From Pseudonocardia alni (lineage in GTDB: Bacteria > Actinomycetota > Actinomycetes > Mycobacteriales > Pseudonocardiaceae): a stretch of DNA of 64,000 bases. The notes under the pieces were generated by a model, which saw only the letters and a program-made list of their open reading frames with translations, searched no databases and was not told the DNA's origin. Below, one piece after another: positions 34,804 to 43,180 of this stretch. Both the position numbers and the translations under genes were made by a program. The DNA lies in NCBI RefSeq assembly GCF_002813375.1, contig NZ_PHUJ01000003.1:1178001-1242000 (forward strand). The letters run 5' to 3'. The stretch's first letter is position 1. Each line of letters starts with the position of its first letter.

Positions 34804-35057
34804 GGCACCGGATGGTCCGCACCCTGGTCGAGGAACGTCTCGTTCAGGACCTGGGCGATCACGTCGTGCTCCAGCGCGGACATCGGGTGCTCCCCGCGCA
34901 GCAGCGCGGACAGACCGTCCGGCCCTCGGGTGCCGCCGAGGGCCAGGTAGTTCGACCACAGGGTGCCGTCGTCGAGGCCGGACAGTTCCAGGCCGAGCAG
35001 CAGCGCGCGTAGCGACTCGTCGTGCCGCGCGGGGTCCAGTATGCGTCGCGGGTTCAC
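34776..35057 (-). CDS. Small conserved protein of unknown function
   Basis: A 93-aa protein starting MNPRRILDPARHDESLRALL, with LDDGTLWSNYLALGG and HDVIAQVLNETFLDQG; mostly helical and acidic. No signal peptide or membrane segment. Composition and length look like a true gene, though the family is not recognised. It converges with and slightly overlaps the ANTAR gene. Confidence 0.65.
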   Translation of the reverse strand: MNPRRILDPARHDESLRALLLGLELSGLDDGTLWSNYLALGGTRGPDGLSALLRGEHPMSALEHDVIAQVLNETFLDQGADHPVPYADELPRS

Positions 35058-35138
35058 CCGTCACGGCTACCCGCTCGCGAGCGGTCCTGCACGGATGGGG
35101 CGGCGGGGCGATTCCGGACGATTCGCCCGGCCGGGGCC

Positions 35139-35144
35139 GGGTAC
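35139..35144 (+). promoter_or_regulatory. GGGTAC -10 box upstream of ppk2
   Basis: GGCCGGGTACCTCCG, 29 nt before the ATG. GGAGAAAGGGG ribosome site. Confidence 0.5.
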
Positions 35145-35173
35145 CTCCGCACGGAGACGGAGAAAGGGGTGCC

Positions 35174-36145
35174 ATGACGTCGATCGGACAGGCGGTGGAC
35201 GGCTTCCGCGGGCTGCCCGACGTCGCGGGGCGCTCCGCGTCGACCCGGCGTGAGCTTCGGGAGGCGTTGCGGACCGTCGACCTGCTCGACGACACCCACA
35301 CCTGGAGCGTGCACGACGACGTCGACGGTGACGGGGTCCTCGTCGACGCCGACGGCCGGGAGGTCCGGACGTGGTGTGAGGAGTACCCCTACACCGAGCG
35401 GATGCCGCGCGAGGAGTACGAGCGCACCAAACGCGCCCTGCAGATCGAGCTGCTGAAGCTCCAGTCATGGGTGAAGGACTCCGGCGCCCGGGTCGTCGTG
35501 CTGTTCGAGGGCCGCGACGCCGCCGGCGAGGGCGGCACCATCCAGCGCTTCACCGAGCACCTCGACCCGCGCGGCGCCCGGGTCGTCGCCCTCGACAAGC
35601 CGACGCCCACCGAGCAGGGGCAGTGGTACTTCCAACGGTACCTGGAGCAGTTGCCCACAGCCGGGGAGATCGTGCTGTTCGACCGGTCCTGGTACAACCG
35701 GGCCGTCGTCGAGCGGGTCATGGGTTTCTGCACCGACGACGAGTACGAGCGCTTCGTCCGCGAGGTCCCCGGCCTGGAGCGCTCGCTGGTCGACGACGGC
35801 ATCCATCTGCTGAAGCTGTGGTTCTCCGTGTCGCGCGCCGAGCAGCGCACCCGGTTCGTGATCCGGGTGTTGGACCCGTTGCGCCAGTGGAAGCTCAGCC
35901 CGGTCGACCTCGCCGGAATGGCGCGGTGGGAGGACTACACCGCGGCCAAGGAGGCGATGTTCGAGCGCACCCACACCGAGCACGCGCCGTGGACGATCGT
36001 CGACTCCGACGACAAGCGCCGCGGGCGGGTCGAGGCGATGCGCTGCCTGCTCTCCGGGCTCGACTACCCGGCGAAGGACGTCGCCGTCGTCGCCACACCG
36101 GACCCGCTGGTCGTCGGACACCCGGCGACCGGGAACCGCCCCTGA
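35174..36145 (+). CDS. ppk2: Polyphosphate kinase 2
   Basis: A 323-aa cytoplasmic enzyme. Walker A-like VLFEGRDAAGEGGTIQRFTE, lid region with DKPTPTEQGQWYFQRYLEQL, and Walker B-like VLFDRSWYNRAVVERVMGF. PPK2 proteins transfer phosphate between polyphosphate and nucleoside diphosphates. The length fits the one-domain class. Polyphosphate turnover fits the stress context. Confidence 0.95.
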   Translation: MTSIGQAVDGFRGLPDVAGRSASTRRELREALRTVDLLDDTHTWSVHDDVDGDGVLVDADGREVRTWCEEYPYTERMPREEYERTKRALQIELLKLQSWVKDSGARVVVLFEGRDAAGEGGTIQRFTEHLDPRGARVVALDKPTPTEQGQWYFQRYLEQLPTAGEIVLFDRSWYNRAVVERVMGFCTDDEYERFVREVPGLERSLVDDGIHLLKLWFSVSRAEQRTRFVIRVLDPLRQWKLSPVDLAGMARWEDYTAAKEAMFERTHTEHAPWTIVDSDDKRRGRVEAMRCLLSGLDYPAKDVAVVATPDPLVVGHPATGNRP

Positions 36146-36191
36146 CCCCGGTGCGCGGCGGTCACCCCGCGGCGCGGCGCGGCGCGCGCTC

Positions 36192-36913
36192 TCAGGACGG
36201 CCCGAGCACGTCGTCGCGACGCAGCACGGCGTCCGCCAGTCGGCGACAGCCTCGCCACGGCGGTCCGCCGCCTCGCGCAGCAGCACGTGCGCCCGCTCCG
36301 GGGGAGGTCGTGCTGCTGGGCCGACCACCCCACGGCCTGCTCGATGCGGGCGCGGCGGTCCACCGCCCGCTGCAGCTGCTCGGCCGGCATGCCGCCCTCG
36401 TCGGGCACGCACTGCTGCATGTCCTGCTCCTTCGACGCCCCACGCTGCGGCCGGCAGGTGCGCCGCCGGCCCACGGTGGCACACCGGGGCGATCGCCCGC
36501 GGTCGTCGGTCGGTCCCTGCGTCCGGCGGTTCCAGCCGGGCAGGGAGCCTGCGGTCGGCGAGGGCCCGGGCGAGGGCGTCGACGGTGGTGCCGTCGGCGA
36601 AGGCCCGGGCGCGCATCAGCAGCAGGGCCTCCTCCGGTGGGAGGTCCAGGGCGTAGGCGGACACGCCGTGCTCGCGGGCGGCAGCGACGAACGCGGGCCA
36701 CCGCGGGTCGAGGCCCAGGTCGGGAACCAGGACCGGACGGCCGCTACGCAGCGCGACGACGCAGGGACCCTCCCCCGTGGTCAGCTGCACGTCCTCGGGC
36801 CGGCGCCGTTCGAGGGCGCGGCGGCGAGCACCTCGGCGCGCAGGGATCGGTAGCGCCAAGGGTTCACCGGCCGGCTCCTGAGGCGGACACCGCCACGCGC
36901 CGTCGTTGCCCAT
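36192..36913 (-). pseudogene. GAF-ANTAR regulator, decayed
   Basis: One minus frame gives a GAF piece (LTTGEGPCVVALRSGRPVLV, DPRWPAFVAAAREHGVSAYA) followed by EEALLLMRARAFADGTTVDA. The ANTAR part appears in another frame as AEQLQRAVDRRARIEQAVGW and continues as ERAHVLLREAADRRGEAVAD after a further slip. At least two frameshifts and a shortened GAF core make this a dead paralogue of the two intact GAF-ANTAR genes. Confidence 0.7.
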
Positions 36914-37060
36914 ACCGCCGGCTCAGCACGCCTGATTCCCGTCGTCGTTCCACGCTCGTTCCCGGGGCGGCTGCGTTACTGAACCGGTGACGACGAGAGT
37001 CCCGTCCGCGCGACGGGCGGGGCGCGTGTCCGGCCGCGGTGCGGCCGGGCCTACGGCGGC

Positions 37061-37073
37061 GGGTACCGGGTAG
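37061..37073 (+). promoter_or_regulatory. Tandem GGGTAC/GGGTAG boxes, leaderless configuration
   Basis: GGGTACCGGGTAGGCGCTTG: the second box ends 9 nt before ATG 37083, without a ribosome site. Confidence 0.55.
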
Positions 37074-37082
37074 GCGCTTGTC

Positions 37083-37445
37083 ATGACCGATCCGCTGCGG
37101 CACGACCAGGACCACGACCAGGACTCCGAGGCCACCATGACCGCTCCGCCCGGGCTGCGTCCCGACGGCGGTGCCTCCTCGGACGCCTGCGACGCAGACG
37201 TCGGCACGTCCGGCGAGGACGCAGCGGCCACTCGCGGCGTCGCCCCGCTCGACCTCGCCGACGACGACCTGTGCCGCGAGATGACCCACCTGCACACAAC
37301 CCGCCACGACACCGTCCTCGGTGGGACCGAGGACGCGTTGCAGGTCCACACCACCCGGATGCTCGCGCTGGAAGCGGAATTCCTGCGCCGCCTCCCGGAT
37401 GAGGCCGCCCCGGATCCGCGCCGCACGCGCGCCGGGAGCCGCTGA
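37083..37445 (+). CDS. DUF6158-like small protein
   Basis: A 120-aa soluble protein. The first 55 residues are disordered and acidic. Residues 57-105 (LADDDLCREMTHLHTTRHDT, EDALQVHTTRMLALEAEFLR) match the conserved core of the actinobacterial DUF6158 family, function unknown. It is likely leaderless from the SigF-type box. Confidence 0.75.
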   Translation: MTDPLRHDQDHDQDSEATMTAPPGLRPDGGASSDACDADVGTSGEDAAATRGVAPLDLADDDLCREMTHLHTTRHDTVLGGTEDALQVHTTRMLALEAEFLRRLPDEAAPDPRRTRAGSR

Positions 37446-37583
37446 GCACCGGACGCGGGCCGCGGGGGCCACCCCTCGCGGCCCGCGCCACTCCAGCCAG
37501 ACCTTGGTGTCGTCGGGCGGGTCGAAGTTCAGCTCGGGATGGTCGTGGTCGTCCACCATCGGGACATGGAGTGGCCGTGCGGG

Positions 37584-38366
37584 TCACGCCGGGCGGGCCG
37601 GCTGCGGCTCGGGTCTCGGCCGACCGCTCCCGGCGGAGGCGAGGAACGGGCGCAGCGCCGCGGCCATCTCGGCGCCGTGCGTCAGCGGCGCCATGTGCGC
37701 CGCCGACGCGACGTCGGCGACCTCGGCCGCCGCGGCGGAGGCGGCGAGCCGGGCGAGCCAGTCGGCCGAGCAGATCCCGTCGCGAACGCCGCGCAGCAGC
37801 AGTACCGGCCCACCGAACCCGCCGACCGCATCGGACAACGGGTGGCGCCGCGTGGCCTCCAGCGCGCGAACGAAGCTGACCATGCCGCTGTAGGTGTAGT
37901 CGCGCACCAGCTGCGGCACCTGCCCCGGGCGCTCGGCCACCACGTTGCGCAGCCACCCCCGCACCAACGCAGCCCAGCTCCCGGCACGCGGGTCCGCGGT
38001 CGGGCCCACCAACACCAGGGCAGGCACCCGACCCGGGGCGGAACGAGCCACCTCGGCGACGACCTGACAGCTCGCCGAGTGGCCGAGCAGCACGGCGGAT
38101 CCGATCCCGAGGTCGTCCATCCGCCGCAGCAGCCGCCGCGCCGACGACCGCGGGTCCAGCGGTGCCCGCGGCGAGGCGGGCACCCCGTAGGCGGGCAGCG
38201 CCAGCGCCGTCGCCGGGAACGGCAGACCCAGGCACGACAGCGTCGGCTCCCACCCGCGGACCGACAGGCCGAGCCCCGGAACGGCCACGGCCCCGACCTG
38301 GCCGAACCGGGCGCTGTCGGGTAGCGGCAGCACCTCCGGCGGACAGATCCGCGCCGGCAGCCTCAT
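37584..38366 (-). CDS. Alpha/beta hydrolase (RsbQ-like context)
   Basis: A 260-aa protein. AVPGLGLSVRGWEP is the oxyanion loop, VLLGHSASCQVVAEVARSAP the nucleophile Ser97, and SAAHMAPLTHG the catalytic His. It is translationally coupled (ATGA) to an RsbW-like gene and a STAS gene. In Bacillus an alpha/beta hydrolase (RsbQ) acts with an Rsb phosphatase in the sigma-B pathway, so a signalling role is an attractive inference. ATG 38366 has GGAGGGGA upstream. Confidence 0.82.
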   Translation of the reverse strand: MRLPARICPPEVLPLPDSARFGQVGAVAVPGLGLSVRGWEPTLSCLGLPFPATALALPAYGVPASPRAPLDPRSSARRLLRRMDDLGIGSAVLLGHSASCQVVAEVARSAPGRVPALVLVGPTADPRAGSWAALVRGWLRNVVAERPGQVPQLVRDYTYSGMVSFVRALEATRRHPLSDAVGGFGGPVLLLRGVRDGICSADWLARLAASAAAAEVADVASAAHMAPLTHGAEMAAALRPFLASAGSGRPRPEPQPARPA

Positions 38367-38854
38367 CGGTCCCCTCCCCCGACTCCGCGGTTCTGCCGGG
38401 GACCGGCCGTGGCCCACACCGTCTGGTTCCGCAACCGGCGCACGACACCCCAGCTGGCTACCGAGTCGACGATGGCCAGCCCGCGTCCGCCGAATCCACC
38501 CAGCCGCGACCGGCCGACCGTCGGTGATTTCTGCGGAAGCCCGTCATCGACCTCCACGCGCACCTGGACAGGTCGGCGATGCACGTAGATGCGGACGGTG
38601 TCCACCCCACCCCCGTGATCATGAGCGTCGGCGATGAGTGCGGTGACGACCAGTTCGGCGTCGATACCCAGTCGCCGATCGACACCACGCAGCTGGTCGC
38701 GGAGCCAGCCCGGGACAACCGTCACCCGCGACGGGGTGCACCCGTCCAGGGCCGACCGAGGCCGACGCGGCGCTCCACCCCGCCAAGCGCGCGGGCCGCA
38801 ACCGGGTGGAGCGCGCCTGACCCGGCGTCGGCGGACATCCGCCGGGAACGTCAC
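38363..38854 (-). CDS. RsbW-like anti-sigma factor/serine kinase ATPase domain, atypical N-box
   Basis: A 163-aa protein. VRVEVDDGLPQKSP and GGFGGRGLAIVDSVASWGVV are the G1 and G2 boxes of HATPase_c_2 anti-sigma factors. The N-box, normally ELVTNAxxH, reads TALIADAHDH, so both the catalytic Glu and the Mg-binding Asn are changed. Kinase activity may be lost while protein binding remains. The first 40 residues are Arg-rich and may be upstream of the real start. It overlaps both neighbours by 4 nt. Confidence 0.75.
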   Translation of the reverse strand: MTFPADVRRRRVRRAPPGCGPRAWRGGAPRRPRSALDGCTPSRVTVVPGWLRDQLRGVDRRLGIDAELVVTALIADAHDHGGGVDTVRIYVHRRPVQVRVEVDDGLPQKSPTVGRSRLGGFGGRGLAIVDSVASWGVVRRLRNQTVWATAGPRQNRGVGGGDR

Positions 38855-39276
38855 CTCCGCCCGGTGACGGAGGTGATGGCGACCTCGACGGTCGGGTACC
38901 AGGTGAGCGCAGCCAACCTCCGCTGCGCGGCGGGCGACAGGAAACGCAGGTCGAAGGTCCCGGCCACGGCGAAGCCGATCCGACGACGGCTACAGGCATG
39001 AAGCGCGTGCCCGAGCGCCTCGGGGCCACCTCGGCTGATCGTGTCCGACGCCGACACGTCGATGACGACGATGTCGAGCCGTCGGTGACCGGTCCGGGCC
39101 ATCTCGATCTCCGCATCGAGGAGGCGCAACAACCGGCCACCGGAGGCCGAGTCGAGATGGCCCCGTGTCCGGATGACCGTCGTGCCGTCATGAGGGTGGG
39201 TCACCAACGGTCGCTCCGCGCCCGGTCGGGGCGGTGAGGTACGACCGCCGTGGGGCACAGATCCGAGATTCTCCAT
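38851..39276 (-). CDS. STAS-domain protein (anti-sigma antagonist-like)
   Basis: A 141-aa protein. PHDGTTVIRTRGHLDSASGG and LDIVVIDVSASDTISRGGPE give the STAS core; the DSSG phosphorylation loop reads DTISRGG, keeping one serine. It is the first gene of STAS, RsbW-like and hydrolase in strict 4-nt overlaps. It probably forms a partner-switching module, possibly for the sigma factor at 12.1 kb. Confidence 0.72.
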   Translation of the reverse strand: MENLGSVPHGGRTSPPRPGAERPLVTHPHDGTTVIRTRGHLDSASGGRLLRLLDAEIEMARTGHRRLDIVVIDVSASDTISRGGPEALGHALHACSRRRIGFAVAGTFDLRFLSPAAQRRLAALTWYPTVEVAITSVTGRR

Positions 39277-39399
39277 GGTCGGCTCCCAGCACAGGTCCGT
39301 CGCGCGCGGAGCGCTCCGGGCGGAACGGCGAGCTTGTACTCGACCCGGTGCCGTGCAGCTACCCGAATCGTCGCGGCCCACACCTCACGGCACGAGCCC

Positions 39400-39600
39400 A
39401 GGACCACCCGGGTTCCGCCCCGCCGCAACCCGGTGCGTCTGGATCGCGCCCACCGCGACCTGAGCGACGCAGACCGGCGCACCGCGACCGTCGCCGAGAT
39501 CGCCACGAGGTGGGTTCCGGTGACCCGTCGCGGTTCGCGGCCTACTACCGCGCCGCACACGCGGTGCAACCGAGCCGCACCCTGCGCGAACGTAGCCGAG
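39400..39600 (+). pseudogene. AraC-family regulator C-terminal fragment
   Basis: VRLDRAHRDLSDADRRTATV then AEIATRW in one frame, and DPSRFAAYYRAAHAVQPSRT then LRE in the next, are the second HTH of AraC proteins interrupted by a 1-nt loss near 39511. No sensor domain or start is present. The rest of the gap 39277-40169 shows no credible gene. Confidence 0.65.
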
Positions 39601-40157
39601 GGCCCGGAACCCGATCCTCCATGTCCGTCCGCCGTGGGACTTCTCGCCCGCCGCGCCGCCTCGGCAGCGGCCACCACCGGAACAGTGACCACGGACCCCA
39701 CCGTCGTCACCTCCGACGACAAGGCCGACCAGCGGCCGGCCGAGCCCGGCGGCGACCGCGACGGTATCCCGTTGCCATGGAGCCAGGAAGGCGCTGGGGC
39801 CGCCCCGCTGCACCACCGGTTCCTGCCGCGCCCCGGCACCTCGACCGGCGCCCGGTGACCGGATGCACCGCCGTTCTCGGCGATACTCCCCGCTGTCGCG
39901 GGTACAGGACGACGATGTGGACCAGGAGCCGGAAGCCCACGGGGGGCGAGCCCGTCAGCACGCCGCCCGGTCGGTCCGACGCCCGCGCCTGCGGTGCCCG
40001 GGCGGCACGAGACCGCCTCTCGCGTCGGTACAACGCCGGCCTGCATCGGAGCGCGACCCGGGATCACGACATGGACCGTCCTCCGGCTGTGGTGCGACGG
40101 TCCGGTCCGCCGCGTTCGGGATGTCTGCCGGAACCGACCTCGGCCGCAGGGACCCGG

Positions 40158-40163
40158 CGGTAG
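40158..40163 (+). promoter_or_regulatory. CGGTAG variant of the -10 box
   Basis: CGGCGGTAGGCGACGATG: 6 nt before the ATG of the PH-domain gene. Weaker match than the others. Confidence 0.35.
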
Positions 40164-40169
40164 GCGACG

Positions 40170-40562
40170 ATGGAAGACAAGCCGAATCCCGGCCGCAGGA
40201 CGTACTGGGGCGCGCGATATACCCGCAGCTGGTTCACGATGCTCGTCGGGGCACCCCTGGCGGTCGGCACCTACCTGTCGATCCTGCAGAACACGTCGGC
40301 ATGGCTGGTGCTCGCGCCGATCACCGTGGTGATCATCGCAGCGCTGTGGCTGGTGCCGGTGGCGGTCGTCTCCGACAGGGGCATCCGGTTCGTACTGTCG
40401 GGCACGGCCCTGCCCTGGTGCCGGGTCGCAGCGGTACTCGACCCACGCCCCGGGGACGAGGTGGTGCGGCTCGAGCTGATCGACGGGCGCGTCGTCAGGG
40501 TGCCTGGCGTGCCGCCGAGCGCAGCACCCTACCTCCGGACGCTGCGCTCCGGTGGGTCCTGA
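40170..40562 (+). CDS. Two-TM PH-domain-like membrane protein
   Basis: A 130-aa protein. Two membrane helices (residues about 22-42 and 46-66, FTMLVGAPLAVGTYLSIL and LVLAPITVVIIAALWLVPVA) precede a small beta-rich domain (RGIRFVLSGTALPWCRVAAV; VVRLELIDGRVVRVPGVPPS) of the bacterial PH type (DUF3093-like layout). Function unknown. Confidence 0.72.
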   Translation: MEDKPNPGRRTYWGARYTRSWFTMLVGAPLAVGTYLSILQNTSAWLVLAPITVVIIAALWLVPVAVVSDRGIRFVLSGTALPWCRVAAVLDPRPGDEVVRLELIDGRVVRVPGVPPSAAPYLRTLRSGGS

Positions 40563-40665
40563 GCGCACGCGCCGCCACCCGCCGTCCGCTCCGCGTCGCG
40601 GTGCGGACTCGTACCGCCCGCAGCTCCGGAACACGCAGGGCTGCTGACGCGCCCTGCGCACGTGG

Positions 40666-41856
40666 TCAGGCAGTCGCCGGGCGTGGAGCAGCCCGCCCGG
40701 CGCCGTAGGTGAGGCGGCGCAGCAGGGCCTCGGCCGGCCCCCGCCGGCCCCCGCGATCCAGAGCAGCGGCGACGACCACGGTGGCCATCCAGGTGGCGAC
40801 GGCGACCGCGGCAGCCGCGGCGGCGCCGAGCCGGCCGCCGAGGTCGAGCAACGCCGGCTCGGTGGCGACGAACCAGACCGGCGACTGCGCGATGTAGAAC
40901 GTCATCGACCGGCGACCGCAGGCGACCAACGCGTTCGTGACCGGTCCGCGCCGCCGGCCGAGGCGGTCCGCCACGAGCGCGATCGCGGCCGTGAAGGCCA
41001 GCCCCCCGGCGATACCGGTCGCCGCGAACGTCGCCTCGGCCAGCACACCGGCCACGACCGAGTCCGGGGCCCACACACCCACCGCCTGCAGCGCGACCGG
41101 CTGCGCGCCCAGCACCGCCACCGGGAAACCGACCAGCACGACCCGGGTCAGGAGACGCCGGTAGCGGTCGGGTTGCTCGAGCAGCCGCATCCGGCCGGCC
41201 CAGACCCCGATCAGTACCGCGGGCGCGACGCTCACCCCGGCGAGGGGCAGCACCACGAGGGCAGACGTGCGCAGCACCGCGCTGTCGAGCAGGGTCGCCC
41301 CGCCCGCCAGCGGAGCGTCCGCGGCGAACTGTTGCAGGGCAGTAGCAGACGCGACCCCGAACACGAGCGTGACCACGAAGACCGTCCACAGCCGACGGCC
41401 CGACCAGGTCACCACACCGGCGAACAGCAGGGCGAACACGCCGTAGGAACCGATGATGTCACCGCTGTAGAGCAGGACGACGTGGGCGATGCCGAACACG
41501 ACCAGCCAGGCACCGCGCCGGCGGATCAGCCGCCGCGCGTTCGCGGGGTCCCCGCCCGGGCTGGTCTGGCGACGGGTCATCTGTACGAGGCCGTAGCCGA
41601 ACAGGAGCCCGAACAGGGGCGCGGCCCGCCCGTCGACGACGGAGGTCAGAAGCCACTGCACGGCGACGTCCGCCGGGCCGCCACCGGCAGGCCTGGCGAG
41701 CAGGTTCCCGCCCGCGTGCAGCATCCGGGAGTGGGCGAGGGCGATGAGCAGCAGCATCACCCCCCGCGCCAGATCCGGCGCCAGGAGGCGCTCCGAATCC
41801 GGTGTCGGGGAGGCCCCACCGACCGCGGTCCGACGGGTTCGCGACATGGGACGCAC
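40666..41856 (-). CDS. DUF418 family membrane protein
   Basis: A 396-aa polytopic protein with about ten helices. LAPDLARGVMLLLIALAHSR at the N-terminus and the C-terminal GRRSMTFYIAQSPVWFVATE are the DUF418 signatures. These proteins are related to acyltransferase-3-like membrane enzymes; function unknown. Starts at GTG 41856 or ATG 41847. It is the last intact gene before the right tRNA-Pro remnant. Confidence 0.85.
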   Translation of the reverse strand: MRPMSRTRRTAVGGASPTPDSERLLAPDLARGVMLLLIALAHSRMLHAGGNLLARPAGGGPADVAVQWLLTSVVDGRAAPLFGLLFGYGLVQMTRRQTSPGGDPANARRLIRRRGAWLVVFGIAHVVLLYSGDIIGSYGVFALLFAGVVTWSGRRLWTVFVVTLVFGVASATALQQFAADAPLAGGATLLDSAVLRTSALVVLPLAGVSVAPAVLIGVWAGRMRLLEQPDRYRRLLTRVVLVGFPVAVLGAQPVALQAVGVWAPDSVVAGVLAEATFAATGIAGGLAFTAAIALVADRLGRRRGPVTNALVACGRRSMTFYIAQSPVWFVATEPALLDLGGRLGAAAAAAVAVATWMATVVVAAALDRGGRRGPAEALLRRLTYGAGRAAPRPATA

Positions 41857-42962
41857 GGTATTGATCTCATCCGATTCTGCGCATCGTTCCGGCGGAGGGC
41901 CACGCCCCTACGAAGGGAGGAACGTCGTTCGCTCTTTGACCCACCTGTCATCGGCACACCTGCCCGGACGCCGCGCCGCGGTGCCTCGTCGCAACTGCAC
42001 AGTCCTCGACCTCGGCCGTCGGCCTCCCGGGCCGGCCCCGCCCATCGTGGCCCTGTCGGTCCGGAGAACGCCTGCTGTACTCGGCCGGTGCCGGCTCTCC
42101 CGCGGCGCCCGACGGTGGGCTGCTCCTCAGCCGCGCCGCACCGAGTCGCGGCGTCGACCGGCCCGGCTCCGGTGCCGCGGTCCGTTCGAGCGCCGGGACG
42201 AAGGTCGGGGTGGTGGCCGGCCATGCCGGGGAGGCACGGGCCCGTTCGGGTCGCCGGTGCGGGCGAAGGCGGGCTGAAGCAGGTTCTCCGAGCCCGGGTC
42301 ACGGGAGACCTTCCGGATGGTGGGTAGCGCCGCAGCCGCGTCGGCTCCGCCGGCGAGACCACCGGGTTGGGAGCCCCGCCGGGCCACAGGGGTCAGACCG
42401 GTGAAAGCCCTGCGGTGGCCAGCGGTTTGTGCGGGTCGACCCCGATCCCCCGACGCGAGCATGCAGCTCGTACAGATGCTCGGCGAACCGACGCGACGAT
42501 CAAGGTCCCGTGACCGGTGACGACACGTACGACCTCGACGGGATTGCGGGGCCCGACGACGCTGAGCACGACTCCGGCCGAGCCGGTGGCGACCGGCAAG
42601 GGGACCCGGACGTCAGCGGCCATGCGGCCGCGCGCCGAGGGATGGGCACGTGCGGCACGGTGCAGCCATGACTCGCGGACCGCAAGAATCCGAGCGGCGT
42701 CGGCGGGAGTGTGCAGCGGAGGCACTCCGACGCTCTCGTTCCTGGGCGGCACCGCTTCCCGAGCGAACGCCGGCTGCCCGCGATACCGAACCCAACCGCA
42801 CCACACCGCATTAGATTCACCCGAACGGCACACCTATCACGGAGCATGAGCCTGACCTCTTTGCGCGCCGTGGAGCGGCGTGCTCCGCAATACGACCACA
42901 GTGGACTCCAGCATGATCATTCAGCACGATCATCCGAGGATCACCGCTGTCGCCGTACCCAC
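41857..42962. other. Gene-poor stretch inside the right island end
   Basis: No intact gene is seen. Frames are Arg/Pro-rich on both strands. The only protein-like piece is an HTH fragment at 42635-42734. The stretch is consistent with decayed mobile DNA next to the right repeat. Confidence 0.5.
42635..42734 (-). pseudogene. Excisionase-type HTH fragment
   Basis: VPPLHTPADAARILAVRESW followed by LHRAARAHP resembles the first half of HTH_17 (excisionase/MerR-like) domains. The wing (hTRVGRRWLI) is absent and the surrounding frame is not protein-like. A possible remnant of the xis gene of the tRNA-Pro element. Confidence 0.4.
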
Positions 42963-43060
42963 AGGTCAGACACAGAAAAGGCGGCACCACCCGGAGTGAT
43001 ACCGCCTGTTTCCGACCGTCGGGACGACAGGATTTGAACCTGCGACCCCTTGACCCCCAG
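42963..43060 (-). repeat. tRNA-Pro(GGG) 3' half plus terminator (right island repeat)
   Basis: On the minus strand 43060-43019 reads CTGGGGGTCAAGGGGTCGCA, then GGTTCAAATCC and CGTCCCGA: an anticodon loop with GGG, a full T-arm and acceptor strand. The 5' half is absent to the right. Beyond the tRNA end comes GGCGGTATCACTCCGGGTGG and TGCCGCCTTTT, a terminator hairpin with a T-run. It matches the copy at 1699-1797 in direct orientation. Confidence 0.8.
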
Positions 43061-43109
43061 GCACCGGCAGACCGCTCTCGACGTGCAGGGAGGTCGGAGT
43101 CCGGGCTGG

Positions 43110-43180
43110 TCAGAAGTCCGGTGGCGTCCGTGGGTGTCCGGCGAGCCGTCGGTCGGTCGTCACTCAGTTAGACACTCACG
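43110..43180. repeat. 71-bp degenerate direct repeat, copy 1
   Basis: It begins TCAGAAGTCCGG and contains GTCCG and GGTCGGT, ending AGACACTCACG. It aligns without gaps to 43647-43717 with 19 differences. Confidence 0.7.

Noticed and set aside
38320..38330. GGGTAG boxes at 38323 and similar GGTAGCG words inside coding sequence as promoters
   Set aside because: They lie inside well-supported reading frames in an orientation that does not lead to a start.
42410..42458. IS110-type transposase N-terminus (GIGVDPHKPLATAG on the minus strand)
   Set aside because: Only about 15 residues match the pattern and the frame around it is not transposase-like; too short to support a mobile element.
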